This document shows, piece after piece, positions 34,263 through 42,763 of a DNA stretch of 64,000 bases. The notes below the pieces were generated by a model. It was given only the letters and a program-made list of their open reading frames with translations, was not told where the DNA came from and made no database searches. The DNA comes from Seleniibacterium sp963677135. Lineage in GTDB: Bacteria > Desulfobacterota > Desulfuromonadia > Desulfuromonadales > Geopsychrobacteraceae. The stretch's first letter is position 1; each line of letters opens with the position of its first letter. The translations under genes and the position numbers were made by a program. The DNA is taken from contig CAXXLS010000012.1 of assembly GCA_963677135.2 (NCBI GenBank), positions 124,001 through 188,000 on the forward strand, in the 5' to 3' direction.

Positions 34263-35801
34263 ATGGAAATCTTTTTAAATTCACTTATGGGAGTTCTGTC
34301 CCCTTACTCCATCCTTCTGATGGTTCTGGGGGTTGGCGTCGGCATCGTTTTCGGCTCTCTGCCCGGATTGTCCGCGGCCATGGCGGTGGCCCTGTTCCTG
34401 CCGGTCACTTTTTCCATGGAATCAAGCCTGGGGATGACCCTGCTGGTGTCTCTGTACATCGGCGGTGTCTCCGGTGGTCTGATTGCCGCCATCTTGTTGA
34501 ACATCCCCGGGACCCCTTCGTCCATCGCGACCTGCTTTGACGGCAACCCGATGGCCAAAAGGGGCGATGCGGGCAAAGCCCTCGGGGTGGGGATCGTCTT
34601 TTCGTTTATCGGCGGACTGTTCTCCTTCATGGTGCTGATCTTTCTGTCACCGCCCCTGGCTAAACTGACCCTCAAGTTTTCGCCGGTTGAATATTTTGCC
34701 GTGACCACCTTCGCTCTGGCGATGATTTCGTCCCTGTCTTCGGAATCGATGATCAAGGGGTTGATGAGCGGGGTGATCGGCCTGATGTTCTGTACCGTCG
34801 GCCTGTCGCCCATTGATGGTGCCCGGCGCATGACTCTGGGCATCGATGACCTGAGTAGCGGTTTCGGGGTGCTGGCGGTGCTTATCGGTCTGTTCGCCAT
34901 TACCGAAGTCCTGCTCGGGGCGGAAACCTTCGGTTCGGACCACAAGGTTGAGCCCATCCCGTTGAAGAAAATCAAGGGTTTCGGTTTTTCCTGGGCGGAA
35001 TTCTTCTCCCAGAAGTGGAATGGACTCCGGTCTTCCATCATCGGTGTCCTGGTCGGCATTCTGCCGGGTATCGGGGGCTCGGCTTCCGGAATCCTGGCCT
35101 ATATTACGGCCAAAAACCGCTCCAAGCACCCCGAGAAGTTCGGTACCGGGATCATTGACGGAATCGCCGCCACGGAGTCGGCCAACAATGCCTCCATCGG
35201 AGGGGCCCTGGTTCCTTTGCTGGCCCTGGGGATTCCGGGAGACGGGGTCACCGCCATGCTGCTTGGTGGCTTCATGATTCACGGTCTGACTCCCGGACCG
35301 CTGCTGTTCAGAACCAATGCCGATTTTGTCTATGGCATTTTCGCGGCCTGCCTGGTGGCCAACCTCATTATGCTGATTCTGGAATTCTTCGGTATCCGCA
35401 TCTTCATGCGCTTGCTCAAGATCCCCAACTATTACCTGTTGCCGGTCATCGTCGTTCTCTGCTTTGTCGGGGCCTTTGCCGTCAACAACATCATGTTCGA
35501 CGTGCAGACCATACTGCTGTTCGGCCTCATCGGCTATGCCATGAGCAAGGCCAAAATCCCCATGGCGCCTGCTGTTCTTTCGTTCATTATCGGTCCGCTG
35601 GTTGAAACGAACCTGCGCCGTGGACTGATGTTCACCGGGGGAAGCTTCTGGGAGTTTTTCACTTATCCCATCGCGGCGGTATTTCTGGTCGCGGCAGTTC
35701 TTGCCCTGTTTTTACCCATTTTAAAAGCTGCCTGGCGGTCCTTGTTCAATAAGCCCGCCGGGCCCGGTATGTCCGACAGCTCAATTCCGAAGACCTCGTA
35801 G
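34263..35801 (+). CDS. tctA: tripartite tricarboxylate-type transporter large subunit (TctA) 2
   Basis: 512 residues, about 12 membrane helices, colinear with TctA 1: FGSLPGLSAAMAVALFLPVT, IGGVSGGLIAAILLNIPGTP, GILPGIGGSASGILAY, and ALGIPGDGVTAMLLGGFMIH. The permease for the acid bound by the protein encoded at 35858. The operon order is dehydratase-tctB-tctA-tctC. Confidence 0.94.
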   Translation: MEIFLNSLMGVLSPYSILLMVLGVGVGIVFGSLPGLSAAMAVALFLPVTFSMESSLGMTLLVSLYIGGVSGGLIAAILLNIPGTPSSIATCFDGNPMAKRGDAGKALGVGIVFSFIGGLFSFMVLIFLSPPLAKLTLKFSPVEYFAVTTFALAMISSLSSESMIKGLMSGVIGLMFCTVGLSPIDGARRMTLGIDDLSSGFGVLAVLIGLFAITEVLLGAETFGSDHKVEPIPLKKIKGFGFSWAEFFSQKWNGLRSSIIGVLVGILPGIGGSASGILAYITAKNRSKHPEKFGTGIIDGIAATESANNASIGGALVPLLALGIPGDGVTAMLLGGFMIHGLTPGPLLFRTNADFVYGIFAACLVANLIMLILEFFGIRIFMRLLKIPNYYLLPVIVVLCFVGAFAVNNIMFDVQTILLFGLIGYAMSKAKIPMAPAVLSFIIGPLVETNLRRGLMFTGGSFWEFFTYPIAAVFLVAAVLALFLPILKAAWRSLFNKPAGPGMSDSSIPKTS

Positions 35802-35857
35802 ATAGCTCATTGGGAGAGCTATAACCCTTAACCTTAAGTGAAACAGGAGAAGGAAGC

Positions 35858-36802
35858 ATGAAAAGAAGGATTGGTTTGTTGCTAAGTTTGATCGTCATGG
35901 TGATGTTCTGTCAGGTGGTTTCCGCCGAAGACTGGAAACCGAAAAAAGCCGTGACCCTGGTTGTCCCTTACGGTGCCGGGGGTGGCACCGACCTGAGTGC
36001 CCGGACCTTCGCAAAACACCTCCAGAAACGCTTCAAAAAGCCGGTTATCGTCACCAACATCAATGGTGCCGGCGGCTACACCGGATCCAAGCAGGTTTAT
36101 GATGCCAAGCCCGACGGTTACAAAATTCTCTATATGCATGCTTCCGTCGTAACCAACTATACCACGGGCACTGCTCCCTACAGCTACGATGGCTTTGAAG
36201 CGGGCATCCAACTCTGTGATGACGCATCGACCGCCGTTGTCACCCGCCCGGGAACCGGTATCAAAACCGCCAAGGAATTGATCGATTACGCCAAAAAACA
36301 CCCCGGCAAGCTGAAAGCCGCCTGCAGTTTCGGGGGAACCACCGAATACTTCTGGAAAAAATTGGAGCGGGATTTCGACATCGATCTTGATATCATCGAT
36401 ATCGGGGGTGGCAGCCAGCGCGTTCCGAGTCTGCTGGGTGGCCATATTGACCTGATTCCTTCCCTTTACAACAGCTCCAAGCCTTACATCGATTCCGGTG
36501 ATTTCGTGGCTATTGGCATTCCCCAGGAAGAAAGACAGAAAAATGCACCGACTATCCCCACCTTCAAGGAGCAGGGTGTTGATTTTGTCGTGCCGAGCTA
36601 TCACTTCACGATCTTCTTCCCGAAAGGTACTCCCAAGAATGTCGTTGATACCTATGCGAAATATGCGGAAGAGGTGGTCAACGATCCAGAATACCAGAAG
36701 GATGTCATCAAGATCGGTTTTGTCCCCGGCTTCACCGGTCCGGAAGAAACCGCCAAGATTTTTGCAGATTTACAGAAGACCTACGAAGAGCTTTCAAAGT
36801 AG
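35858..36802 (+). CDS. tctC: tripartite tricarboxylate-type transporter binding protein (TctC/Bug family) 2
   Basis: 314 residues with a signal peptide (about 1-23, cleavage near VVSA/E). Ligand-loop motifs are AVTLVVPYGAGGGTDLSAR and NINGAGGYTGSK, and a short KPDGYKILY strand follows. Periplasmic receptor of transporter system 2. ACAGGAGAAGG precedes the start. A hairpin without T-run follows. Confidence 0.92.
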   Translation: MKRRIGLLLSLIVMVMFCQVVSAEDWKPKKAVTLVVPYGAGGGTDLSARTFAKHLQKRFKKPVIVTNINGAGGYTGSKQVYDAKPDGYKILYMHASVVTNYTTGTAPYSYDGFEAGIQLCDDASTAVVTRPGTGIKTAKELIDYAKKHPGKLKAACSFGGTTEYFWKKLERDFDIDLDIIDIGGGSQRVPSLLGGHIDLIPSLYNSSKPYIDSGDFVAIGIPQEERQKNAPTIPTFKEQGVDFVVPSYHFTIFFPKGTPKNVVDTYAKYAEEVVNDPEYQKDVIKIGFVPGFTGPEETAKIFADLQKTYEELSK

Positions 36803-36832
36803 TTTAACCAGCTGATTTTCAGTCCATACCCA

Positions 36833-36859
36833 GGCGGCAGCTTGCTGAAAGCTGCCGCC
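36833..36859 (+). other. hairpin after tctC-2
   Basis: A 10-bp perfect stem (GGCGGCAGCT and complement) with a 7-nt loop and no T-run, in the same place as the hairpin after tctC-1. Probably an mRNA stabiliser. Confidence 0.55.
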
Positions 36860-36968
36860 ACTTAAACCAGACAGACAGTTTAGATCGATCCTTGAATTTG
36901 ACATCAATACGCGATAAAGCGTCTTAAATATACAAACCTGAATAAATAAAAAGGTATGAGGTCTCAAC

Positions 36969-38129
36969 ATGACAACATTTGAAATTCAATGTCCTTCCTT
37001 GATTGCTTTCGGCCAGGGAGCTCTGAAGAATATCGGCGACGTACTGAAAAAGGTCGGAGCCCAGAAGCCGCTGATTGTGACCAGTCGCCTGATGCTGGAT
37101 ACGTCGGTCTTTGCAGCCCTTAAAGCTGAACTGGAAAGCGCGGAAATCCCTTTCGGAATCTATTCCGACGTTGATCCGGACCCGGACCTGCCCGCTGTTG
37201 AGAAGGGGGCTGCCGCGTTCAAGGCCGGTGGCTATGACAGTCTGATCGGGTTTGGCGGCGGCAGTGCCATGGATGCGGCCAAAGCCATCAACCTGGTGGT
37301 CAACAGCGACGGTGATATCAGCGCCTGGAAGGTGCCCAATGCCCCGTCTTTCCCGGTTCTGCCCCTCGTCTGTATCCCGACCACGGCCGGAACCGGTTCC
37401 GAGGTCACCCGGGGGATTGTCATTACCGATCCGGTGACCCATGAAAAGATGTTGTTCATGGGGCGCTCCTGCCTGGCGGCGGCAGCCGTCATCGATCCTG
37501 ATATGACCAAAGATCTGCCGGGTCGCCTGGCGGCCGATACCGGTCTTGATGCCCTGACTCATGCCCTTGAGGCCTATGTCAGCAAAAAGAGAAATCCTCA
37601 TTCCGACGCCATGGCACTGAGTGCTCTGAAGCTGATCGGTGAAAATATCATGACAGCCTGTACTGAGCGAACCGATGCGGCTCGCAGCGCGATGATGCTG
37701 GGAGCCATGCAGGCGGGGATCGCTTTTTCCAATGCCTCCGTTGCACTGGTTCATGGCCTGAGCCGGCCGTTCGGCGGTTTTTTCAAGGTTCCTCACGGCA
37801 TGTCCAACGCCATCCTGCTGACGGAGGTGACCAAATTCTCGATCAGCGCCGATCCGGGCCGCTACGCCGAGGCGAGCAAGGCTCTGGGGTTTGCCGAGCT
37901 CACCGATAATGAGGAGGTGGCCAATGAAAAACTGGTCGCCGGTCTCGAGCGACTGACGACCGAACTTAAGGTTCCGACCCTGGCCGAGTTCGGCGTCGAA
38001 AAAGACGATTATTTTGCCAAAATCGAAACAATGGCGAGCCAGGCCATAGCCAGCGGCAGCCCGAACAACAATCCTCGTGGGGCAACCAAGGACGAGCTTA
38101 AAGAGATTTACTCCATGGTTTGGAAGTGA
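36969..38129 (+). CDS. iron-containing (type III) alcohol dehydrogenase
   Basis: 386 residues. An N-terminal Rossmann-like half has IGFGGGSAMDAAKA (about 93-106) and PTTAGTGSEVTR (about 138-149). The metal centre uses Asp/His from DTGLDALTHALEAY and His residues from ALVHGLSRPFGG and VPHGMSNA. It is an NAD(P)-dependent oxidoreductase, plausibly interconverting a hydroxy acid or semialdehyde of the pathway. It heads a group with the aldolase and the UxaA/GarD-type dehydratase. A TTGACA at 36898 lacks a convincing -10. Confidence 0.9.
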   Translation: MTTFEIQCPSLIAFGQGALKNIGDVLKKVGAQKPLIVTSRLMLDTSVFAALKAELESAEIPFGIYSDVDPDPDLPAVEKGAAAFKAGGYDSLIGFGGGSAMDAAKAINLVVNSDGDISAWKVPNAPSFPVLPLVCIPTTAGTGSEVTRGIVITDPVTHEKMLFMGRSCLAAAAVIDPDMTKDLPGRLAADTGLDALTHALEAYVSKKRNPHSDAMALSALKLIGENIMTACTERTDAARSAMMLGAMQAGIAFSNASVALVHGLSRPFGGFFKVPHGMSNAILLTEVTKFSISADPGRYAEASKALGFAELTDNEEVANEKLVAGLERLTTELKVPTLAEFGVEKDDYFAKIETMASQAIASGSPNNNPRGATKDELKEIYSMVWK

Positions 38130-38167
38130 TCTTCAGGCCTCATTTGTATTCAATCTAGGAGAAAATG

Positions 38168-38923
38168 ATGAATTTAAAACCATGGAAACATGTGTTCGAA
38201 AAGCCGACCTTTGGCTGCTTTGTGACCTTTCCTTCCCCGGGTCTGTCTGAATTTACCGCCTGCCTGGGGTTCGATTTCACCCTGATCGACAACGAGCATA
38301 CCAGTATTTCAAATGGCACTCTTGAGGATATGGTGCGCGCATCGCAGTGTGTTGACACCCCCTGCGTGGTCAGGGTTCGGCGCAATAACTATGACAATAT
38401 CCAGACCGCTCTCGATACCGGGGCCAACGGTGTTCAGGTTCCCATGGTCAACTCCGTCGAAGAGGCCATTCAGGCGGTTCAGTTCGCCAATTTCCCGCCG
38501 GTCGGACAGCGCGGTGTCGCCCACGCCTCCCGCTCCGCCAGATTTGGTACTCGCACCATCAGCAAGCCGGAGTACCTTGAGCGGGCCAATGAATGCAAAT
38601 TTCTCGGCATCCATATTGAGACCCTCGAGGCCGTGGCCTGCCTGGACGAGATGCTGGAAGTCGATGGAATCGACATGTATTTCGTCGGACCGAGCGATCT
38701 GTCGGGATCCATGGGCTATCCGCCGGGGCACCCCGAAGTCTGGAAAAAAACCGAAGAGTGTATTCGTAAGATACGGGCCGCCGGGAAAATAGCCGGGACC
38801 GTCACCACCGATATTGAATCGACCCGGGAAGCGATCAGTTGGGGCGCCACCTACATCATCACCGCCATCAATGGTTACCTGGTCAGCGCTGTCGGCGAGT
38901 ATCTTGCCGGTGTTAAAGAGTAG
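38168..38923 (+). CDS. HpcH/HpaI-family 2-keto-3-deoxy acid aldolase (GarL-like)
   Basis: 251 residues; I prefer the second of two adjacent ATGs (38168) because AGGAG then sits 6 nt upstream. Class-II aldolase features: catalytic His in LIDNEHTSIS (near residue 42), Arg in VRVRRNN, metal-binding Glu in HIETLEA and Asp in FVGPSDLSGSMG. By family it cleaves 5-keto-4-deoxyglucarate to pyruvate and tartronate semialdehyde, the step connecting GudD to GarR in this window; 2-keto-3-deoxy-L-rhamnonate-type substrates are an alternative. It is the only aldolase of this kind here. Confidence 0.88.
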   Translation: MNLKPWKHVFEKPTFGCFVTFPSPGLSEFTACLGFDFTLIDNEHTSISNGTLEDMVRASQCVDTPCVVRVRRNNYDNIQTALDTGANGVQVPMVNSVEEAIQAVQFANFPPVGQRGVAHASRSARFGTRTISKPEYLERANECKFLGIHIETLEAVACLDEMLEVDGIDMYFVGPSDLSGSMGYPPGHPEVWKKTEECIRKIRAAGKIAGTVTTDIESTREAISWGATYIITAINGYLVSAVGEYLAGVKE

Positions 38924-38956
38924 AGCTCATTGCTTTTGTGAACGGAGAAACAAGTC

Positions 38957-40501
38957 ATGGAAAATAAATCAGAGAGACCCCTCATCAATCCGGTGATCAG
39001 GCTTGACGCCAGGGATAATGTCGTTGTGGCGCGTGCCGATATCCCCGCCGGCGTTGCCGTTCCGGAGGAAAATATCACCATTCTCGAACCGGTCCCGTCG
39101 GGTCACAAGATCGCGACCACGAACATAAAAAAAGGCGATCCGATCCTCAAATACAACACGATTATCGGGTTTGCTGCCGAGGATATGGTCCCCGGAACCA
39201 GACTTCACAAGCATAATATCGAGTTCCAGGCCTATGACCGGGACTATGCGTTTTCTCAGGAGTATGAGCCGGTTGAGTATATTCCGGAAGAGCAGCGGGC
39301 AACCTTCCAGGGGATCGTCAGGGAAGACGGCAAAGTCGGAACCCGCAATTATATCGGGATCATCATCCTCTCCAACTGTGCGGCCACTGTCGCCCAGCAG
39401 ATTGCCAGACACTATACCCCGGACGTTATGGCGGCTTACCCTAATGTCGACGGGGTCGTTCCGTTCATCCACAGCAAAGGGTGCGGCGGCGACTCCACCC
39501 CGGAGTTTGTCGCGCAGCTGCGCAGGACACTGAGCGGCTATTGCCGCAACCCCAATATCGCCGGAATGATTGTCGTCGGTCTGGGGTGTGAGCGGAATGA
39601 CCTGGCCGGATTTATGGCCGACGAGAAACTGGAACGGGGATCGAAACTCGAGACCCTGATCATGCAGGAAATCGGCGGAACCACCAAAACCGTTGCCGCC
39701 GGGATCGAAATCATCGACCGGATGCTTCCCGAAGCCAACAAGGTCAAAAGGGAAACGGTTTCGGCCAGTCATTTGATGGTCGGCCTGCAATGTGGCGGAT
39801 CGGATGGTTTTTCAGGGGTGACCGCCAATCCCGCCCTGGGGATGGCCATGGATATCCTGGTCCGCAACGGGGGCACGGCCATCCTGTCCGAGACCACGGA
39901 AATTTACGGACTGGAGCATACCCTGACCCGGCGTGCGGTCACTCCGGAAGTGGGCCAGAAGCTGGTTGATCGCATGAACTGGTGGCTTGAGCAATGCGCC
40001 GGCAGAAACACCCAGATCATGGGAAAAGTCAGCCCCGGGAATGACGCCGGCGGCCTGGCGAATGTTTTCGAAAAATCCCTCGGGGGGGTCAAGAAGGGGG
40101 GCAGCACCCCGCTGATGGAAGTCTACAAGTACGCCGAACCGGTGACCCAGAAAGGCCTCGTCTTCATGGATTCCCCCGGTTTTGACCCGGCCTCCATCAC
40201 CGGCCAGATCGCCGGTGGCGCGAATCTGGTGGCCTTTACCACCGGTCGCGGCTCCTGCTTCGGATCGGTACCGTCTCCCTGTCTGAAACTGGCCAGCAAT
40301 ACTCCCATGTATAACTTCATGGAAACCGACATGGACGTCAATTGCGGGCAGGTTGTCGACGGGGACAAGACCCTGGAGGAGATGGGACAGGAAGTCTTCG
40401 ATCATCTCCTGCGGATCGCCTCGGGGGAAAAGACCAAGAGTGAAAAACTCGGGGTCGGCACGGTCGAATTTGTTCCCTGGGACCTGCTGCTTCTCGGCTA
40501 A
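38957..40501 (+). CDS. UxaA/GarD-family altronate/galactarate-type dehydratase
   Basis: 514 residues. An N-terminal SAF domain (about 10-105) is fused to the large catalytic part, with GKVGTRNYIGIIILSNCAATVA, KGCGGDS, GLGCERND, LQCGGSDGFSG, and GKVSPGNDAGGLANVFEKS. These enzymes use iron to dehydrate altronate or galactarate. VGTRNYIGI and NCAATVA are closer to UxaA; the position after a GarL-like aldolase favours a diacid such as galactarate. I leave the symbol open. A C8 tract follows its stop. Confidence 0.87.
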   Translation: MENKSERPLINPVIRLDARDNVVVARADIPAGVAVPEENITILEPVPSGHKIATTNIKKGDPILKYNTIIGFAAEDMVPGTRLHKHNIEFQAYDRDYAFSQEYEPVEYIPEEQRATFQGIVREDGKVGTRNYIGIIILSNCAATVAQQIARHYTPDVMAAYPNVDGVVPFIHSKGCGGDSTPEFVAQLRRTLSGYCRNPNIAGMIVVGLGCERNDLAGFMADEKLERGSKLETLIMQEIGGTTKTVAAGIEIIDRMLPEANKVKRETVSASHLMVGLQCGGSDGFSGVTANPALGMAMDILVRNGGTAILSETTEIYGLEHTLTRRAVTPEVGQKLVDRMNWWLEQCAGRNTQIMGKVSPGNDAGGLANVFEKSLGGVKKGGSTPLMEVYKYAEPVTQKGLVFMDSPGFDPASITGQIAGGANLVAFTTGRGSCFGSVPSPCLKLASNTPMYNFMETDMDVNCGQVVDGDKTLEEMGQEVFDHLLRIASGEKTKSEKLGVGTVEFVPWDLLLLG

Positions 40502-40600
40502 CGTTCCCCCCCCTTGAAAAGACAGTAACGTGCGGTGTCGCCTGAGCGGCTATCCGTTCAGGCTCCCCCGTTCTTTTTCTTTCAGGGCTTAATGGCTTGA

Positions 40601-40630
40601 CCCGGCTCCGCCTTGACCGGAGGAGCCGGG
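40601..40630 (+). other. hairpin between the UxaA/GarD-type gene and gntR-2
   Basis: A 9-bp stem (CCCGGCTCC / GGAGCCGGG) with no T-run in the 176-bp gap. Confidence 0.45.
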
Positions 40631-40677
40631 GACACATCGGCTCCTCTTGCCCGCAGTGATTTTATTGGAGAACAACC

Positions 40678-41382
40678 TTGGTTCGCAAAGACAATATGAC
40701 GTTGGCTGACAAGGCCTACTATGAGATTGAGGAGAAGATCATTTCCCTTGAACTCAAACCCGGATCGATTGTCTCTGAAAACCAGATCAGTCAGCTGCTG
40801 GGTATCGGAAGAATGCCCGTCCGCCTGGCGTTCAAGCGGCTCGAGGCGGTGAGCCTGGTTTCAAGCATTCCCCGGAAAGGCATTTTGATCAATGAGATCA
40901 AGATTGAAGATGCCTTTCTGCAGTTGGAAGCCCGGCTGGTTCTGGAACGGCTCCTGATCTCTCGGGCCTGCAGGTATGCCGGCAGGGAAGAGCGGGAGCA
41001 ACTGCGGGACCTGGCGTCCCGGTATCGGGAAGCGACGGCGCGGAACGATAAAAAAGCGGCTCTCAAAATCGATGACGAGTTCAATCACCTTTTGGGGCAG
41101 TGCAGTAAAAACAAATTTGCGTGGCGAGCGATTCTGCCTTTCTACGCCCTTTGCCGCCGGCTTTATTTCTATACCTGTCAGACCGAAGGACAGCTGACGG
41201 CCGAAATCGATCACATCCACATCACGCTGATGAATGCCATCGCGGACGGAAAAGAGCCGCTGGCGCAGCAAGCCCTTCACCAGCTTCACAAGCTGAATGA
41301 ACGCCTGATACTCAACAATATGTCCTCCTGGCTGCCTGCAGAAGAATTCTTGATGGAAGGAAATAGCTCATGGAATGGCTGA
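40678..41382 (+). CDS. GntR-family regulator, FadR subfamily (2)
   Basis: 234 residues with a TTG start at 40678 (TTGGAG 7 nt upstream; ATG at 40696 is the alternative). A winged helix (about 8-75: YYEIEEKIISLELKPGSI, LLGIGRMPVRLAFKRLEAV) is followed by an FCD-type helical domain (KIDDEFNHLL, EIDHIHITLM, ALHQLHKLNERL). It overlaps the next gene by 13 bp, so it is the first gene of an operon with the FAD oxidoreductase, dehydratase 2 and the second LarA-like protein, which it presumably controls. Confidence 0.86.
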   Translation: MVRKDNMTLADKAYYEIEEKIISLELKPGSIVSENQISQLLGIGRMPVRLAFKRLEAVSLVSSIPRKGILINEIKIEDAFLQLEARLVLERLLISRACRYAGREEREQLRDLASRYREATARNDKKAALKIDDEFNHLLGQCSKNKFAWRAILPFYALCRRLYFYTCQTEGQLTAEIDHIHITLMNAIADGKEPLAQQALHQLHKLNERLILNNMSSWLPAEEFLMEGNSSWNG

Positions 41383-42719
41383 AAAAATATGTCTTGCCCT
41401 CTCAGCATGATCTTCCGGTTTTCGCCACCGTCGATGTCCTGGTCTGTGGCGGAGGTTCGGCCGGTATCGCCGCTGCTGAAACCGCGGCACGCAAAGGCAA
41501 CAAGGTGCTGTTGATTGAAAAATACGGATTTCTCGGCGGGGCTGCCGTCGCCGGGTTGTCTGGAACCATCTGCGGCCTGTTCCTGGCCAGCGACAGTCAG
41601 CGGCAGCCCGAGCAGGTGGTGTACGGTTTTGCCGATAAATTTTACCGGGCCATGCAAAGCCGCAACGGGATCACCTCTCCCCAGATCTACGGAAAAACCT
41701 GGACCGTGACTCATGATCCCCAGAATTGGCGGGAGACGGGTGAAAACCTGGTTCTGGAAGGTGGGGCGAAAATCCTCTACCACACCGATATCATTGGCGT
41801 CATCAAGGATGGCGAGACCTTTAAAGGGGTGGTTGTCAACACCAAGTCCGGCTTGGCGGCAATCCATGCCGGGATGCTGATCGATGCTACGGGGGATGCC
41901 GATCTGATCTACCGCTCCGGACTGGAATACACCATGGGGGATAAGGGTCGGATCCAGAACCCGACCATGATTTTCAGAATCAACGGCGTCGATGTTGAGC
42001 GGTTTCTGGCCTTCTGGGGAAGCGACACCATTTCCCAGCAGAATACCATAGACCTGCTGCACAAGGCCGAGGCTGACGGTCTGGCACTGCCGCGCAAAAA
42101 AATCTGGATCTTCGACACGCCGCGTCCCGATCAGCTGTTGGTCAATGCCACCCGGATCGTCGGTCTCGATGGACGTGATCTCAATGTGACGAATCCCGAG
42201 GATCACTCGGAGGCCGAGATCTGCGGGCGCATGCAGGTTCGCGAATACGCTCGTTTCCTCAAGGAATATATTCCCGGCTGTGAAAACAGCTATGTCAACG
42301 ACACCGGTGTCGAAGTCGGGGTCCGTCAGACCCGGAGTATCGCTGGCGTGGAACGGCTGACCAATGAGGACGTCCTGGGTCGGCGGAAACGGTCCGATGG
42401 TATCGCCCGGTCCCCGTGGCCCATCGAACTTCACTATGGAGAGAAACCGAAGGTCGAGTGGCTGCTGGATGACTACTACGAGGTACCCTACGGCGCCCTG
42501 GTGCCGGAAACGGGTGAGAACATCATTGTCGCCGGCCGCTGCCTGGCCGCCGAACACGAGGCCATGGCGTCGGCCCGGGTGACGGCGCAATGTTTTCAGT
42601 ACGGCCAGGCCGCCGCACTTGCCGCCGACCTGGCGTTGAAGTCCCAAACGCCTTTGCGTGAGATTGACGGTGCCGAAATCCGGTCCCTGATGAATGAGGA
42701 CGGGGCCCGGTTGGATTAG
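41370..42719 (+). CDS. FAD-dependent oxidoreductase
   Basis: 449 residues. The N-terminal dinucleotide fold is VDVLVCGGGSAGIAAAETAARKG (about 22-44), split here by one change from consensus, and GGAAVAGLSGTICG follows. A second FAD contact is IDATGDADL near residue 170, and the C-terminus has NIIVAGRCLAAEHEAMASAR. It resembles the FAD_oxidored family, often found beside sugar-acid dehydratases and Tct systems. A role in oxidising a hydroxy acid or sugar acid at the membrane or in the cytoplasm is inferred; the substrate is unknown. No signal peptide. Confidence 0.83.
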   Translation: MEWLKKYVLPSQHDLPVFATVDVLVCGGGSAGIAAAETAARKGNKVLLIEKYGFLGGAAVAGLSGTICGLFLASDSQRQPEQVVYGFADKFYRAMQSRNGITSPQIYGKTWTVTHDPQNWRETGENLVLEGGAKILYHTDIIGVIKDGETFKGVVVNTKSGLAAIHAGMLIDATGDADLIYRSGLEYTMGDKGRIQNPTMIFRINGVDVERFLAFWGSDTISQQNTIDLLHKAEADGLALPRKKIWIFDTPRPDQLLVNATRIVGLDGRDLNVTNPEDHSEAEICGRMQVREYARFLKEYIPGCENSYVNDTGVEVGVRQTRSIAGVERLTNEDVLGRRKRSDGIARSPWPIELHYGEKPKVEWLLDDYYEVPYGALVPETGENIIVAGRCLAAEHEAMASARVTAQCFQYGQAAALAADLALKSQTPLREIDGAEIRSLMNEDGARLD

Positions 42720-42763
42720 AACGCTCAACGACTGACTGATTTACATATCCTGGGAGAGCAAAG

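Noticed and set aside
40506..40513. C8 tract after the UxaA/GarD-type gene as a phase-variation site
   Set aside because: It lies just after the stop codon, 165 bp from the next start, with no frame that a length change would join.
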